DNA from: Flavobacteriales bacterium
GTDB lineage: Bacteria > Bacteroidota > Bacteroidia > UBA10329
Direction of reading: 5' to 3'
Length of the DNA stretch: 25,741 nt
Assembly: GCA_020635495.1 (NCBI GenBank)
Contig: JACJZQ010000024.1
Span: 1-25,741, forward strand
A model generated the notes under the pieces. It was given only the letters and a program-made list of their open reading frames with translations, did not search any database and was not told the origin of the DNA. The position numbers and the translations under genes were made by a program. Of this stretch, positions 6,093 through 14,697 are shown in pieces. Numbering within the stretch: position 1 is the first letter of the stretch; each line of letters begins with the position of its first letter.

Positions 6093-9000
6093 TTAATCAG
6101 CATTCGAGAATGCCTCGAATTTTTCAATGCGTTTCAGTTCCGCCTGTGCCTGTTTTTGGATCTCGCCCGTGTAATTCTCCACTACATTCTGCAGCGTCAA
6201 TTTGGCTTGGAACATATCGTCCTGCTTCACATAATTCTTTGCGAGCAGGAGGAACGATTTCCCGACCCAAGTCTCATAATTGGCGAACTGATTGACCATC
6301 TCGAAAATGGTCTCTTGGCTTTTTTCGTAATCGCCACGGGTGTGATGAATTTCCGCGATGGTGTACTTGGCTTCGGCACCCGCCACGTTCTGCGCCTGAT
6401 TGACAACCTGCTGGAATTTCGCCAAGGCGATATCGTAATTCTCCGTGCCAAGCGCACACTTGGCAGCAATCAGATTGGCTTCATCCTTTACTGTGCGCTC
6501 CACCCTATCCGACCGCAAAACCTTCTCCGCGTACTCATCAGCCAAGCCGAAATCATCCATTTTGAAATGCGTGCGCATCAAGCCAATGCGTGCTTCGAGT
6601 TTATTCTCAGAACGCTCCGCAATCTCTTCCAACATGGCGTATTTCAACTGTGCCTGCGCAAACTGCTTCTGATACATGTGTATCTGCGCAGCTGCCACCA
6701 ATGCGCGCTCGGTGTAACTGGTTTTGGCGTATTCCAACACGTGGTTGAAATCGGTCAAAGCCTCATCATATTTCTTCAGGTTGAGCGCAATTTCCGCCTT
6801 GAAATAGTGTGCATCCAACGCGAAATAGCCATTCGGGAATTTCTGCAGGTACTTCTCAAATTCCTGCATGGCGCTGACCATCTCGCCACGCTGATACATC
6901 AACTGGGCAGCTTCGTAGTAAGAAGTATCCAAAGAACCCTTTGTAGCATCAGGGAAACTATTCTGTGAGAGGTAATCCTCAAACTGCCGCACGTTTCCAC
7001 CTTCCACGTAGATCTTTTGGATTTTTCCCAAAGCTTCCGAAGCCTCAGAAGTTCCTGGGTAATCGTTCGCCACCTGCTTGAACAGCGGCAACGCCACTTC
7101 ATCCTCATTACGGTTATAGAACACCAGCGCCTTGTTCAGAATGCTTCTGCCCGCGTACTGCGATTGCGGATGTTCGTCCACCACCTTATCGAACCAGGCC
7201 ACAGCATCATCTGGCTTGTCGGAGAAGAAGTACGTCTCTCCTATTTCGTACTTGGCATCGACCACAAATTCTGAGTTCGGATACGAGCTGATCAACGAAT
7301 TCAGCTTGCTGATCTTCGACCGCGATTTACCCTGCAATCCGTAGCACATCGCCACTTGGAAAAGTGCGTAATCGGTCTCCTGTCCGTTCATGCCAATGGC
7401 CTTGTTGTAGTACGCAATGGCCTTGCCCGTGTTCTTCTGCACGTAGTAGCAATCGGCAATGCGCAGGTAGGCATCATTCACGCGCAGCGCATCGTACTTC
7501 TCCAACTCCAAGAATTTGAGAAATGCTGGTATCGCGTTCGCTTCGTCCTGTTTTTCGAAATGCACATACGCCAAGCCGTAATGCGCCAGTTTGAACACCT
7601 CGGTTCTATCGGCATTCGTAGCCAGAATATGCTGATTGTACGCATCAATGGCGCGCTGGTGCTGACCGAGATTTGCCAACGCTTCCGCTTTCCAGAACAG
7701 CGATTTCGCAGCCGTCAACTTATCCACCCCGAACTCATTCGCCATCTTGAAAAACCGAATGCTGCGCTCGTAATTGCCATCGTTGTAGAGTTCCATTCCG
7801 CGTTTGAGAGCCGTTTGCTGGTAGATCTCCTTGTGCAGATTGGTCTTCTTTCTGATCTTCTCGATGGTAGCCAACGCACCTTCATAATCGCCCGTGCTCA
7901 GGTGCACTTTCATGATCAGTTCCTGCGCCTCATCCGCGCGGTCGCTGCCCAAATGCTCATCCACGTACTTCTCGAAAGCCGTTATCGCCTCATTGTTCGG
8001 GTCGTAACTCAACTCGAACGAAAGCTTGGCATAATTGAAAATGGCCGTCTCCTGCAATTCCTTGTCGAACGCCATTTCCGAAGCCAATTTGAACGCATTG
8101 CGTGCCGAATGCTTGTCGCCCGTTTTCAGGTACGCATCCGCCATCTGGTAGTACGCCAATTGCGCCATCTCGTCCTGCTCCTTCACGGTCTGCTCAAAGT
8201 AGCTGGCAGCCTTCTCGAACTTGCCCGCTTTGTAACAGGCAAATGCCAATCGGTACACCTCCTCGCGGTCCCAGTTCAGTTTGGTGTACGCCTCTTCCAA
8301 ATACGGTACGGCCATGGAGAATTCGCCCATCTGGTAGTAGGCGTCCCCGATCATCTTATGCAAGTTGCCACTTGCAAGACCAGAGAACTTCTTCCCCATG
8401 AGCCGCTCCCCGTATTCGATAACTTCCTGGTCCTTTCCCTGCGCCTGCAGGATCTGCAAAATGTATAGCGGCACGATCTTCCCGAAGGTCTCATCGCCCT
8501 CCAGCAACGAGAAACCCTCGTACGCCTCATCGTACTTGGCTTCCTTAAACAGGATGTACGAATTGTAGTACGTGATGGGCGCGTAGTACGGGCTCTCAAT
8601 ATCGTACTCCACCAGCGCGAATTCCGACTTCGTTTTCTCGTAATCTTCCCGCTGAAAATGCGCGTATCCCTTCTTGAAATGGAACTCGTTTCGCTCGGCA
8701 CGCGCCAACTGCTTCTCGTCCACTTTATCAAACCATTTCAGCACGTTTTTGAACTTGCGCTTGGTGTGCGCATACCGCCCCAAATGGAAATACGCCATCT
8801 GCACCTTGGCGTGCTCAGGATGGTCTTTTACGAACGTTTCCATCATCTTATCGCCATGCTCGTTAAAGAGCTCCAAGGCACACAGCGCGCTGTAGTATTC
8901 GGCATTCTCCAACTCCACACTCGAGAGCAAATGCGGATTTTCCAACGCCTTGTTGAAACGGTGCTGCGCGGCAGCATATTTCTTCTTCTGCACGTGCTCC

Positions 9001-9134
9001 AGCCCTGCGTTGTAATCGCGCAGCGCGTCATCATCCACGCTAATGGTCTGCGCCTGCAACCGACCAAGAAAAAGAGCCGAAACAACCAGCGAGACGCTGA
9101 GTAAAGATGTACGGAGATTAGCCTGACATTCCAT
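6093..9134 (-). CDS. Large exported TPR-repeat protein
   Basis: A product of 1013 residues with an N-terminal hydrophobic signal (LLSVSLVVSALFLGRLQAQ), then tetratricopeptide-like repeats along nearly the whole length. Typical units are YDEAYEGFSLLEGD, KAIAYYNKAIGMN and YDEALTDFNHVLEYA. TPR solenoids are scaffolds for protein-protein contacts; no catalytic domain is visible. ATG 9134 starts the best signal peptide; the longer frame to ATG 9200 adds 22 residues without clear function. The barrel gene follows after 27 bp, so I infer an envelope complex of a periplasmic scaffold and an outer-membrane barrel. A relation to the large TPR proteins of type IX secretion or gliding is possible but cannot be shown from motifs. 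The long antisense frame at 7356-8468 is a shadow of this gene. Confidence 0.85.
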   Translation of the reverse strand: MECQANLRTSLLSVSLVVSALFLGRLQAQTISVDDDALRDYNAGLEHVQKKKYAAAQHRFNKALENPHLLSSVELENAEYYSALCALELFNEHGDKMMETFVKDHPEHAKVQMAYFHLGRYAHTKRKFKNVLKWFDKVDEKQLARAERNEFHFKKGYAHFQREDYEKTKSEFALVEYDIESPYYAPITYYNSYILFKEAKYDEAYEGFSLLEGDETFGKIVPLYILQILQAQGKDQEVIEYGERLMGKKFSGLASGNLHKMIGDAYYQMGEFSMAVPYLEEAYTKLNWDREEVYRLAFACYKAGKFEKAASYFEQTVKEQDEMAQLAYYQMADAYLKTGDKHSARNAFKLASEMAFDKELQETAIFNYAKLSFELSYDPNNEAITAFEKYVDEHLGSDRADEAQELIMKVHLSTGDYEGALATIEKIRKKTNLHKEIYQQTALKRGMELYNDGNYERSIRFFKMANEFGVDKLTAAKSLFWKAEALANLGQHQRAIDAYNQHILATNADRTEVFKLAHYGLAYVHFEKQDEANAIPAFLKFLELEKYDALRVNDAYLRIADCYYVQKNTGKAIAYYNKAIGMNGQETDYALFQVAMCYGLQGKSRSKISKLNSLISSYPNSEFVVDAKYEIGETYFFSDKPDDAVAWFDKVVDEHPQSQYAGRSILNKALVFYNRNEDEVALPLFKQVANDYPGTSEASEALGKIQKIYVEGGNVRQFEDYLSQNSFPDATKGSLDTSYYEAAQLMYQRGEMVSAMQEFEKYLQKFPNGYFALDAHYFKAEIALNLKKYDEALTDFNHVLEYAKTSYTERALVAAAQIHMYQKQFAQAQLKYAMLEEIAERSENKLEARIGLMRTHFKMDDFGLADEYAEKVLRSDRVERTVKDEANLIAAKCALGTENYDIALAKFQQVVNQAQNVAGAEAKYTIAEIHHTRGDYEKSQETIFEMVNQFANYETWVGKSFLLLAKNYVKQDDMFQAKLTLQNVVENYTGEIQKQAQAELKRIEKFEAFSNAD

Positions 9135-9280
9135 ATCGGGGTAGTTTGAGTGAACGGGAAAAAATTGGGTAAACCTGACGCCACTTAAACGCCACCGCAT
9201 TTCGGGCTATTGCACAGAACGCCCGCCCAACAAGGCTTTCGAGCCATGCGTTATATCATTTGAAACAAGAGAAAGTGGTT

Positions 9281-9367
9281 TGGAGCGTTCCCCTGCGGGT
9301 CGGGCTTTTCGCTTTTACTCCTCTCCGCCTGAGGCGGATGCGGGGTAACCGCTGCAATCCCTAACGC
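9281..9367. repeat. REP-like GC-rich hairpin element
   Basis: GC-rich element with a 6-bp stem hairpin (TCCGCC-TGA-GGCGGA, 9324-9338) after a CCCCTGCGGGTCGGGC block, ending GCTGCAATCCCTAACGC. The style (GC-rich, hairpin in the middle, sharp contrast with an AT-rich gene beside it) fits a dispersed REP-like element of Bacteroidota. Only one copy is in the window. It runs into the stop codon (9361-9363) of the Ntn hydrolase gene. Confidence 0.5.
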
Positions 9368-10248
9368 GAAAGCGTACTAATTAATCGAACTGCTGAATCA
9401 GACATTCGTTCAAAGCCCTTCATCGGGATTCCGTAATCGGATTTCACCGAGTCGATAAAACCTTGGGCATCAGTATTGGAGTATTTGATAGCACCTAAAC
9501 CAACTTTGGGAAAGAAAAGAAGACCAAAATCACCTAGTGGGAAATGAACACCAACCGCCTGATTGAACAAATCCAATGAAATGAAATAACTTATTCCGTA
9601 AGACCCTGAACTTGCATCTCCAAATGTCAATGGAATGGATTTCTTTCCGATTTCCAGTTTCTGTGAAATACCAGAAATCAGCTCCATCTTCTCTTCGTAC
9701 ATTACGGTTGGAACCTTTCCTTTGTTATTATCTGTTGTGATAACCGAAATCTGAAAATCACCAACGGATTCTAATTTTTCGTTTTCGATGGTCTGCTTAA
9801 ATGCAGTTGTTAAGGATTCAAATTCAGACTTCTCAGCTGATCTGTTGTTCCATTCTTTCTGAAAAAACTCAAACGCCTCAATATCACCAATCCAGCCTGT
9901 GCTCAGTTTATCTTCCGCTTTGCCTGATGAGATTTTCATCAAGTTGGCTTTCCCATTAAATACAGAAGCTATAAGGAAATCAGTTTGTCTACCTGACAGA
10001 TTATGGTAATTCAATAACAAGGCAACCAGTAAGATGACAGAGCTAGGTTTTTGAGCATAAATAGCTCTAATAGCCTCCTCCGCGAAGTGAACATCACCAG
10101 CATACCCAACACATATAAAAGGATTCAATGCAACCAATTTAATGAGGCCTTTTTGCGGGTTCCCATTCACGACATTTGGATCAGTAATCCGAGAATCGGA
10201 TTCCATTTTGATGCTATTACCTACTTGCTTAGCTACAATCAATGTCAT
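9361..10248 (-). CDS. Stand-alone proteasome/HslV-like Ntn hydrolase
   Basis: A protein of 295 residues starting MTLIVAKQVGN. Without Met1 the new N-terminus is Thr, as in proteasome beta subunits and HslV. In Thr1 numbering, Asp17 and Arg19 (ESDSRITD) fall where proteasome Asp17 and Arg19 lie, and Lys32 (QKGLIKL) matches Lys33 with one residue missing. The ICVGYAGDVHFAEEAIR segment parallels the AGG-x-ADA part of that fold. I infer an autonomous threonine peptidase or amidase without propeptide. It is longer than HslV, and no HslU or other ATPase gene is nearby. The gene is clearly more AT-rich (32-40% GC in sampled lines) than its neighbours (near 50%), which suggests acquisition. Its stop codon merges with a REP-like repeat. 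Function and substrate are unknown. Confidence 0.7.
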   Translation of the reverse strand: MTLIVAKQVGNSIKMESDSRITDPNVVNGNPQKGLIKLVALNPFICVGYAGDVHFAEEAIRAIYAQKPSSVILLVALLLNYHNLSGRQTDFLIASVFNGKANLMKISSGKAEDKLSTGWIGDIEAFEFFQKEWNNRSAEKSEFESLTTAFKQTIENEKLESVGDFQISVITTDNNKGKVPTVMYEEKMELISGISQKLEIGKKSIPLTFGDASSGSYGISYFISLDLFNQAVGVHFPLGDFGLLFFPKVGLGAIKYSNTDAQGFIDSVKSDYGIPMKGFERMSDSAVRLISTLSR

Positions 10249-10378
10249 CTTTCAATTCAAAGGTTCTACGATGGAGAAATAATAATTAGCATCCACCAAA
10301 TAGTCTCATAAACATAGCCAATGAGTCCTTTTGGTTTCCCATAGGTTTCTAACAATTCTGCATCAGAAACTTATATAA

Positions 10379-11140
10379 TCAATAAACAAACGGAATAACC
10401 CGCTTGCGTTCTTTCGGGTAATCTGGGAATTTATCGAGGTAGAACTGGTGGTGGTCTTTGGCGCGTGGCACCAAGTTGGCAAACGTCCAAATGGCAAATG
10501 AAGCGGCAGGTAGATTCCAAGCCAGAATGGCAAAACCCGTCCATTCCAGAATTTCCCCAAAGAGGTTGGGTGCACTCACATAATTGAACAATCCGCCACG
10601 CGGGATGACGTAACCTGTTTCGCCAGGTTTGCGCAGGTTCATCAGCTTTTCGTCCGCCCAAAAGTTGATACCGAAACCAAGCACAAACAGCGGCAATCCC
10701 ATCATGAATTGCCAACTCGTTAGCCATTCTTCGGTGTAGGAACTCAACTCCGCCAAATAAAACCCGTTGAACCCCGCATTGAACAGGTTGAAGAACACCG
10801 CTGAGAATACGATCGTAATCGGCATCAACTTGTTTCCACTCTTAATTCTGAATGGAAAAATGAATGTGCGGTTGAGGTAATGCACCAGCCATAATCCACC
10901 AATGATCCATGTGACTGAATTCACTTTCGAACCGAAAACCAACGAAACGAGAATGATGGCAAACGATGGCAGTTCCATCAGCAACCACCCGAACTTGTTC
11001 TTGATCATCGGTCCCCAACCCGTTTTGGTGTGCCGCCCGAACGGTGCTGTGACGAACTGCAACAGCACGAAAACACCCAATGCCAAAGCGATCCACGCCC
11101 AAACGAACAGTTCAAAATGCTCCGCAAACCATGTTTTCAT
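10379..11140 (-). CDS. Steroid 5-alpha-reductase family membrane protein
   Basis: Polytopic membrane protein of 253 residues. The C-terminal half has the family signature: IPRGGLFNYVSAPNLFGEI, then a WTGFA helix, RAKDHHQFYLDKFPDYP, and the end RVIPFVY. Eukaryotic 5-alpha-reductases carry the same blocks, where they bind NADPH and the enone substrate. About six hydrophobic segments precede or surround them. The reaction is expected to be NADPH-dependent reduction of a conjugated double bond in a sterol, polyprenoid or fatty acyl chain, but the substrate is unknown. ATG 11140 (MKTWFAEHFELF) is chosen over 11188 because it directly precedes the first membrane segment. The M32 gene lies 99 bp upstream on the same strand. 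Confidence 0.85.
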   Translation of the reverse strand: MKTWFAEHFELFVWAWIALALGVFVLLQFVTAPFGRHTKTGWGPMIKNKFGWLLMELPSFAIILVSLVFGSKVNSVTWIIGGLWLVHYLNRTFIFPFRIKSGNKLMPITIVFSAVFFNLFNAGFNGFYLAELSSYTEEWLTSWQFMMGLPLFVLGFGINFWADEKLMNLRKPGETGYVIPRGGLFNYVSAPNLFGEILEWTGFAILAWNLPAASFAIWTFANLVPRAKDHHQFYLDKFPDYPKERKRVIPFVY

Positions 11141-11239
11141 GAGCCTAACATAGGTTTTCCCATGAAATGGTGGATTGACCAAAGCCACTCCTCTTCCGTC
11201 AATTTAGTAGGAACCACCATCAGGAATTAATTACTCCGC

Positions 11240-12730
11240 TCAAACCCCATAGATCACCCCATACTTTTTCTGGGCGTAATCCATAAAGTACTTCGCGTTC
11301 AGCGGTTCGCCCGTAATGCGTTCCGAAAGCTCATCCGAACCATATTGTCTTCCATATTGGTGGATGTTCTCACGAAGCCACACCAACAGGTTTTTCAGGT
11401 ACGGACGTGCATCATTCGGGTCAAGTGCTCCGATTTGTTTTTCCGCAGCCGCATGGAACTGAGAGGCATAGAAACTACCGATAGAGTAGGTAGGGAAGTA
11501 GCCGATGCTTCCGTGGCTCCAATGGATGTCCTGCAACACACCTTGGCTATCGCTCGGGACATCTACGCCCAAATATTCCTTGTATTTCGCGTTCCACGCA
11601 GATGGAAGGTCGGCCGCATTCAGTTTCTCTTCCATGATCGCCTTCTCAATCTCGTAGCGGATCAGAATATGGAAATGATAGGTCAGCTCATCGGCATTCA
11701 CACGGATCAAACTCGGCTCAACCTTGTTCATGGCCTTGAAGAAATCCATGGCCGAAACACCCTCAAACTGCGTAGGGAAGATCTCCTTCAACCGCGCGAA
11801 TTTCCATTCCCAGAACGCAAGCGAACGGCCCACGTTGTTCTCCCACAATCGGCTCTGACTTTCATGGATTCCCAACCCAACAGCAGAACCTGATGGAAGC
11901 CCGTAATCGCTGTCTGGCAAACCTTGTTCGTACAGCGCGTGGCCACCTTCGTGAATGCAACTCCATAGCATCTCATTGAACGTTTCTTCAGAAACACGGG
12001 TGGTCACACGCACATCCTTCGCCCCAAAATTGATGGTGAACGGATGGCTCGAAAGATCCTGACGTCCACCGTCAAAATCGTAGCCCATATCCTTCAGAAC
12101 CTCAATGCCAAAATCCCATTGCTTATCGTGGTTGAAGTACTGATCCATGAAACTGTCGTTCACCTGCGGCTTGGCTTTGATGGCGTCCAATAGCGGCTTC
12201 AGGTCGTTCTTCACACCATCGAATAATCGATCAAGTTTTGCTACGGTGCAATCAGGCTCGTACTCATCGCACAGCGCATCGTACGGATGCCCTTCAAAAC
12301 CCACAATTCCAGCTTCCTTGCGCTTCAGGTCGATCACCTTTTGCAGGTAAGGCGCGTAAATGCTGAAATCGTTCGCCTTTTTGGCTTCCTGCCAATGGTA
12401 AAAAGCCTCGCTGGTTGCGCGGCTCGTTTCCTCCACAAACTTGGCATCGAACAACGTTTTTCGCTTCAAGTCGCGGGCGGTCAGTTCAATATTCCGTGCT
12501 TCTTTTTTCTCTTTTGGAGGATCAGCCAAAAGGCCATCAACCAACTTTTTCAGTTCAGGGTCAACCAACTTTTCATGCGCCAATTTCGATAGCGTTCCGA
12601 TCTGCTGTGCTCTTCGCGCATGGCCGTTCTTCGGCATGTACGTTTCCAGATCCCAGTGCAACAGCGCGGTGGCATAAGAGATGTCGGCAATTTCAGAAAG
12701 CAGTTCGGTGTAACGCGTGTAATCAGACAT
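11240..12730 (-). CDS. M32 family metallocarboxypeptidase
   Basis: Cytoplasmic zinc carboxypeptidase (Taq/Pfu carboxypeptidase family) of 496 residues, the usual length. The zinc site is HEGGH with His260, Glu261 and His264; the third ligand is Glu290 in HESQSRLWEN, 26 residues after His264 as in the family. Other family blocks are ALLHWDLETYMPKNG near the N-terminus, VNADELTYHFHILIRYEIE, and DIHWSHGSIGYFPTYSIGS. It removes C-terminal amino acids from peptides and probably helps recycle peptides in the cell. There is no signal peptide. The gene stands alone on its strand; a 114-bp repeat lies beyond its start (12790-12903). Confidence 0.95.
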   Translation of the reverse strand: MSDYTRYTELLSEIADISYATALLHWDLETYMPKNGHARRAQQIGTLSKLAHEKLVDPELKKLVDGLLADPPKEKKEARNIELTARDLKRKTLFDAKFVEETSRATSEAFYHWQEAKKANDFSIYAPYLQKVIDLKRKEAGIVGFEGHPYDALCDEYEPDCTVAKLDRLFDGVKNDLKPLLDAIKAKPQVNDSFMDQYFNHDKQWDFGIEVLKDMGYDFDGGRQDLSSHPFTINFGAKDVRVTTRVSEETFNEMLWSCIHEGGHALYEQGLPDSDYGLPSGSAVGLGIHESQSRLWENNVGRSLAFWEWKFARLKEIFPTQFEGVSAMDFFKAMNKVEPSLIRVNADELTYHFHILIRYEIEKAIMEEKLNAADLPSAWNAKYKEYLGVDVPSDSQGVLQDIHWSHGSIGYFPTYSIGSFYASQFHAAAEKQIGALDPNDARPYLKNLLVWLRENIHQYGRQYGSDELSERITGEPLNAKYFMDYAQKKYGVIYGV

Positions 12731-12789
12731 GAGGCAATTAGCGGATTAGCGAATGAGACAATTAGTAAATGTGGCTGCGAATGTAGGAT

Positions 12790-12903
12790 AATCCTCCGCC
12801 TCGTTCCTCGGCACCTCCTTTTGAAGGAGGAAGGGCCTCATTCCCCCTTTCAAAGGGGGTGGACGGAAAATGAAGCTTGCGGAATTTTCTGGACGGGGGA
12901 TTT
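12790..12903 (+). repeat. Dispersed 114-bp double-hairpin repeat, copy A
   Basis: Starts AATCCTCC and ends GGGGGATTT. It holds two adjacent palindromes, CCTCCTTTTGAAGGAGG and CCCCCTTTCAAAGGGGG. A second copy lies in inverted orientation at 24910-25024, about 87% identical by eye (14 mismatches and one 1-nt gap). The segment CACCTCCTTT resembles the 3' end of 16S rRNA. The copy lies between the divergent M32 and ThDP-enzyme genes. Confidence 0.85.
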
Positions 12904-12945
12904 TTTGCTTAAAATCGTGCTTCAATTTTTAACACCCACACCACT

Positions 12946-14613
12946 ATGAGCAAGGGAAAAACGAATGGCGCCAAAGCATTACTCGATACGTTGATGAACG
13001 CGGGTATCGACACCTGTTTCACCAATCCGGGAACTTCGGAAATGCATTTTGTAGCTGCGCTGGATGACAGCGACATGCGAGCCGTGCTCACACTTTTTGA
13101 AGGTGTGGCCACAGGCGCGGCCGATGGTTATGCGCGGATTGCTGGAAAGCCAGCAGCCACGTTGCTTCACTTGGGGTGTGGCCTGGGAAACGGCCTGGCC
13201 AACTTGCATAACGCAAGGAAAGCGCGCGTACCGATGGTGAATATTGTAGGCGACCACGCCACGTATCATACGCAGTACGATGCGCAGCTTCAATCGGATA
13301 TTGAAACCGTTGCGAAGAACGTTTCCACGTGGGTAAGAACCACGCAAGAGACAAGCAAAATCGGTGAAGATGCAGCGGAAGCGATCAAAGTCGCAACTGG
13401 TGCTCCGAACCAGATATCTACGCTTATTCTGCCTGCCGATGTTTCTTGGGGCGAAGGTGGAACGGCCATCTCAGATTTCACGCAGCCTGCACCAGAAGTA
13501 GCTTCTGAGGAAGTGGTCAACAGCATTGCTGAAGTGCTGAAATCCTCAGGAAAGAAAACCGCCATTCTACTTGGAAGAAGAGTGATTTTGGAAGACGGAT
13601 TGATGCTCGCGTCACAGTTATCAGAGAAGACGGGAGCGAAATTGTTCACAGAAGTATTCCCGACCCGATTGCAACGCGGTGCAGGTTTGCCAAACGTGGA
13701 GCGCATCGCCTATTTGGCCGAAATGGCTTCGGTGCAATTGGGTGGTTACGACCATCTTATTCTCATCGATGCCAAAGCACCTGTTTCGTTCTTCGCATAT
13801 CCAGGCAAGAAGAGTTACCTCGTGCCAGACGATTGCAAACTACACGACCTTGTAACGAAAGAGCAAGATGCCATGAAGAGCTTGGAAGCGTTGGTTGCCG
13901 CGGTTGATGCTTCGGATACACCACCAAGGTTGCAATTGGCTTCACGTCCTTCTCTTCCTTCAGGCAGTTTGAATGCTGAGAAAGTAGCTCAAGCTGTTGG
14001 CGCATTGCTTCCTGAACACGCCATTATTTCGGATGAATCGCAAACATCAGGTTTGAAGATTCCTTTCCACACGGCAGGCGCGCCAAAGCATGATCTCCTG
14101 ACGCTTACTGGTGGTGCCATCGGGCAAGGTTTGCCTGTTGCTTTGGGTGCAGCGGTGGCAAGTCGAAACCGACCTGTTTTGGCCCTGATCGGTGATGGTG
14201 CTTCCATGTATACGATTCAGGCGCTGTGGACCATCATGGCCGAAAATTTGGACGTAACGACCGTGATTCTGAACAACGGTTCGTACGCCATCCTCAATAT
14301 TGAGTTGGAAAGGGTGGGAGCCGAGAAGGTTGGACCGAAAGCCAAGGCGCAGTTGGATATTTCCAAGCCGGGAATCGATTTCGTTTCAATCGCTCATGGA
14401 ATGGGAATGCCTGCTGAACGCACCCGTACAGCGGAGGAATTTAATAAGGCGTTGGAAAATGCTTTCCGCGAGCCGGGACCGCATTTGATCGATGCAGTTG
14501 TGCCCAGCGAATACGAAGGTTTTAAATTGAAAGCGTTGCCTTACCTGTTGAGTTCGTTGGATAAGATTCCGAACTCCTGGGCGAAAGCGCTGAAGAATAA
14601 GTTGGCTCCGTAG
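12946..14613 (+). CDS. Thiamine-diphosphate-dependent decarboxylase/carboligase (acetolactate synthase-like)
   Basis: A 555-residue three-domain ThDP enzyme. The N-terminal pyrimidine-binding domain has NPGTSE and the catalytic Glu52 in TLFEGVATGAADGYAR. The middle domain covers roughly residues 190-330. The C-terminal diphosphate domain has GDG (416-418) and NNG (443-445), the metal/ThDP motif with normal spacing. Many databases would label it acetolactate synthase large subunit, but no ilvN or other branched-chain gene is nearby, and the FAD-binding region is not obvious. It could equally be a 2-oxoacid decarboxylase such as benzoylformate decarboxylase-like enzymes. The start MSKGKTNGAKALLDTL lies 43 nt after repeat copy A. 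Substrate is unknown. Confidence 0.85.
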   Translation: MSKGKTNGAKALLDTLMNAGIDTCFTNPGTSEMHFVAALDDSDMRAVLTLFEGVATGAADGYARIAGKPAATLLHLGCGLGNGLANLHNARKARVPMVNIVGDHATYHTQYDAQLQSDIETVAKNVSTWVRTTQETSKIGEDAAEAIKVATGAPNQISTLILPADVSWGEGGTAISDFTQPAPEVASEEVVNSIAEVLKSSGKKTAILLGRRVILEDGLMLASQLSEKTGAKLFTEVFPTRLQRGAGLPNVERIAYLAEMASVQLGGYDHLILIDAKAPVSFFAYPGKKSYLVPDDCKLHDLVTKEQDAMKSLEALVAAVDASDTPPRLQLASRPSLPSGSLNAEKVAQAVGALLPEHAIISDESQTSGLKIPFHTAGAPKHDLLTLTGGAIGQGLPVALGAAVASRNRPVLALIGDGASMYTIQALWTIMAENLDVTTVILNNGSYAILNIELERVGAEKVGPKAKAQLDISKPGIDFVSIAHGMGMPAERTRTAEEFNKALENAFREPGPHLIDAVVPSEYEGFKLKALPYLLSSLDKIPNSWAKALKNKLAP

Positions 14614-14621
14614 CCTTTTGA

Positions 14622-14690
14622 GTTATTCGGTTAATCGTTATTGAGTTATTAGGGTTCCCCTGAATAACAAATAACCCAATAACCAATAAC
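14622..14690. repeat. AT-rich imperfect palindrome between convergent genes
   Basis: Left arm 14622-14654 (GTTATTCGG... GAGTTATTAGGG) pairs with the right arm 14655-14690 (CCTGAATAAC... CAATAAC) over about 30 bp with a few bulges. It fills the gap between the ThDP-enzyme gene and the DUF423 gene, so it could act as a two-way terminator, although no clean T-run follows. Confidence 0.6.
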
Positions 14691-14697
14691 CAACCCG

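Noticed and set aside
7356..8468. 370-codon open frame on the plus strand opposite the TPR gene
   Set aside because: It is antisense to a clear TPR-repeat protein, has low-complexity Leu/Val/Arg-rich sequence and no recognisable domain; it is a codon-bias shadow.
9218..9258. attC-like site (GCCCAAC ... GGCT-TTCG-AGCC ... GCGTTAT)
   Set aside because: The left core fits RYYYAAC, but the right core GTTATAT does not fit GTTRRRY, arm lengths do not match, and there is no integrase or cassette array.
10249..10378. 130-bp gap between the Ntn hydrolase and 5-alpha-reductase genes
   Set aside because: Searched for promoter boxes, hairpins and small genes. Only a weak AACCTTTG box (one mismatch to TAnnTTTG) was found on the minus strand, not enough to call.
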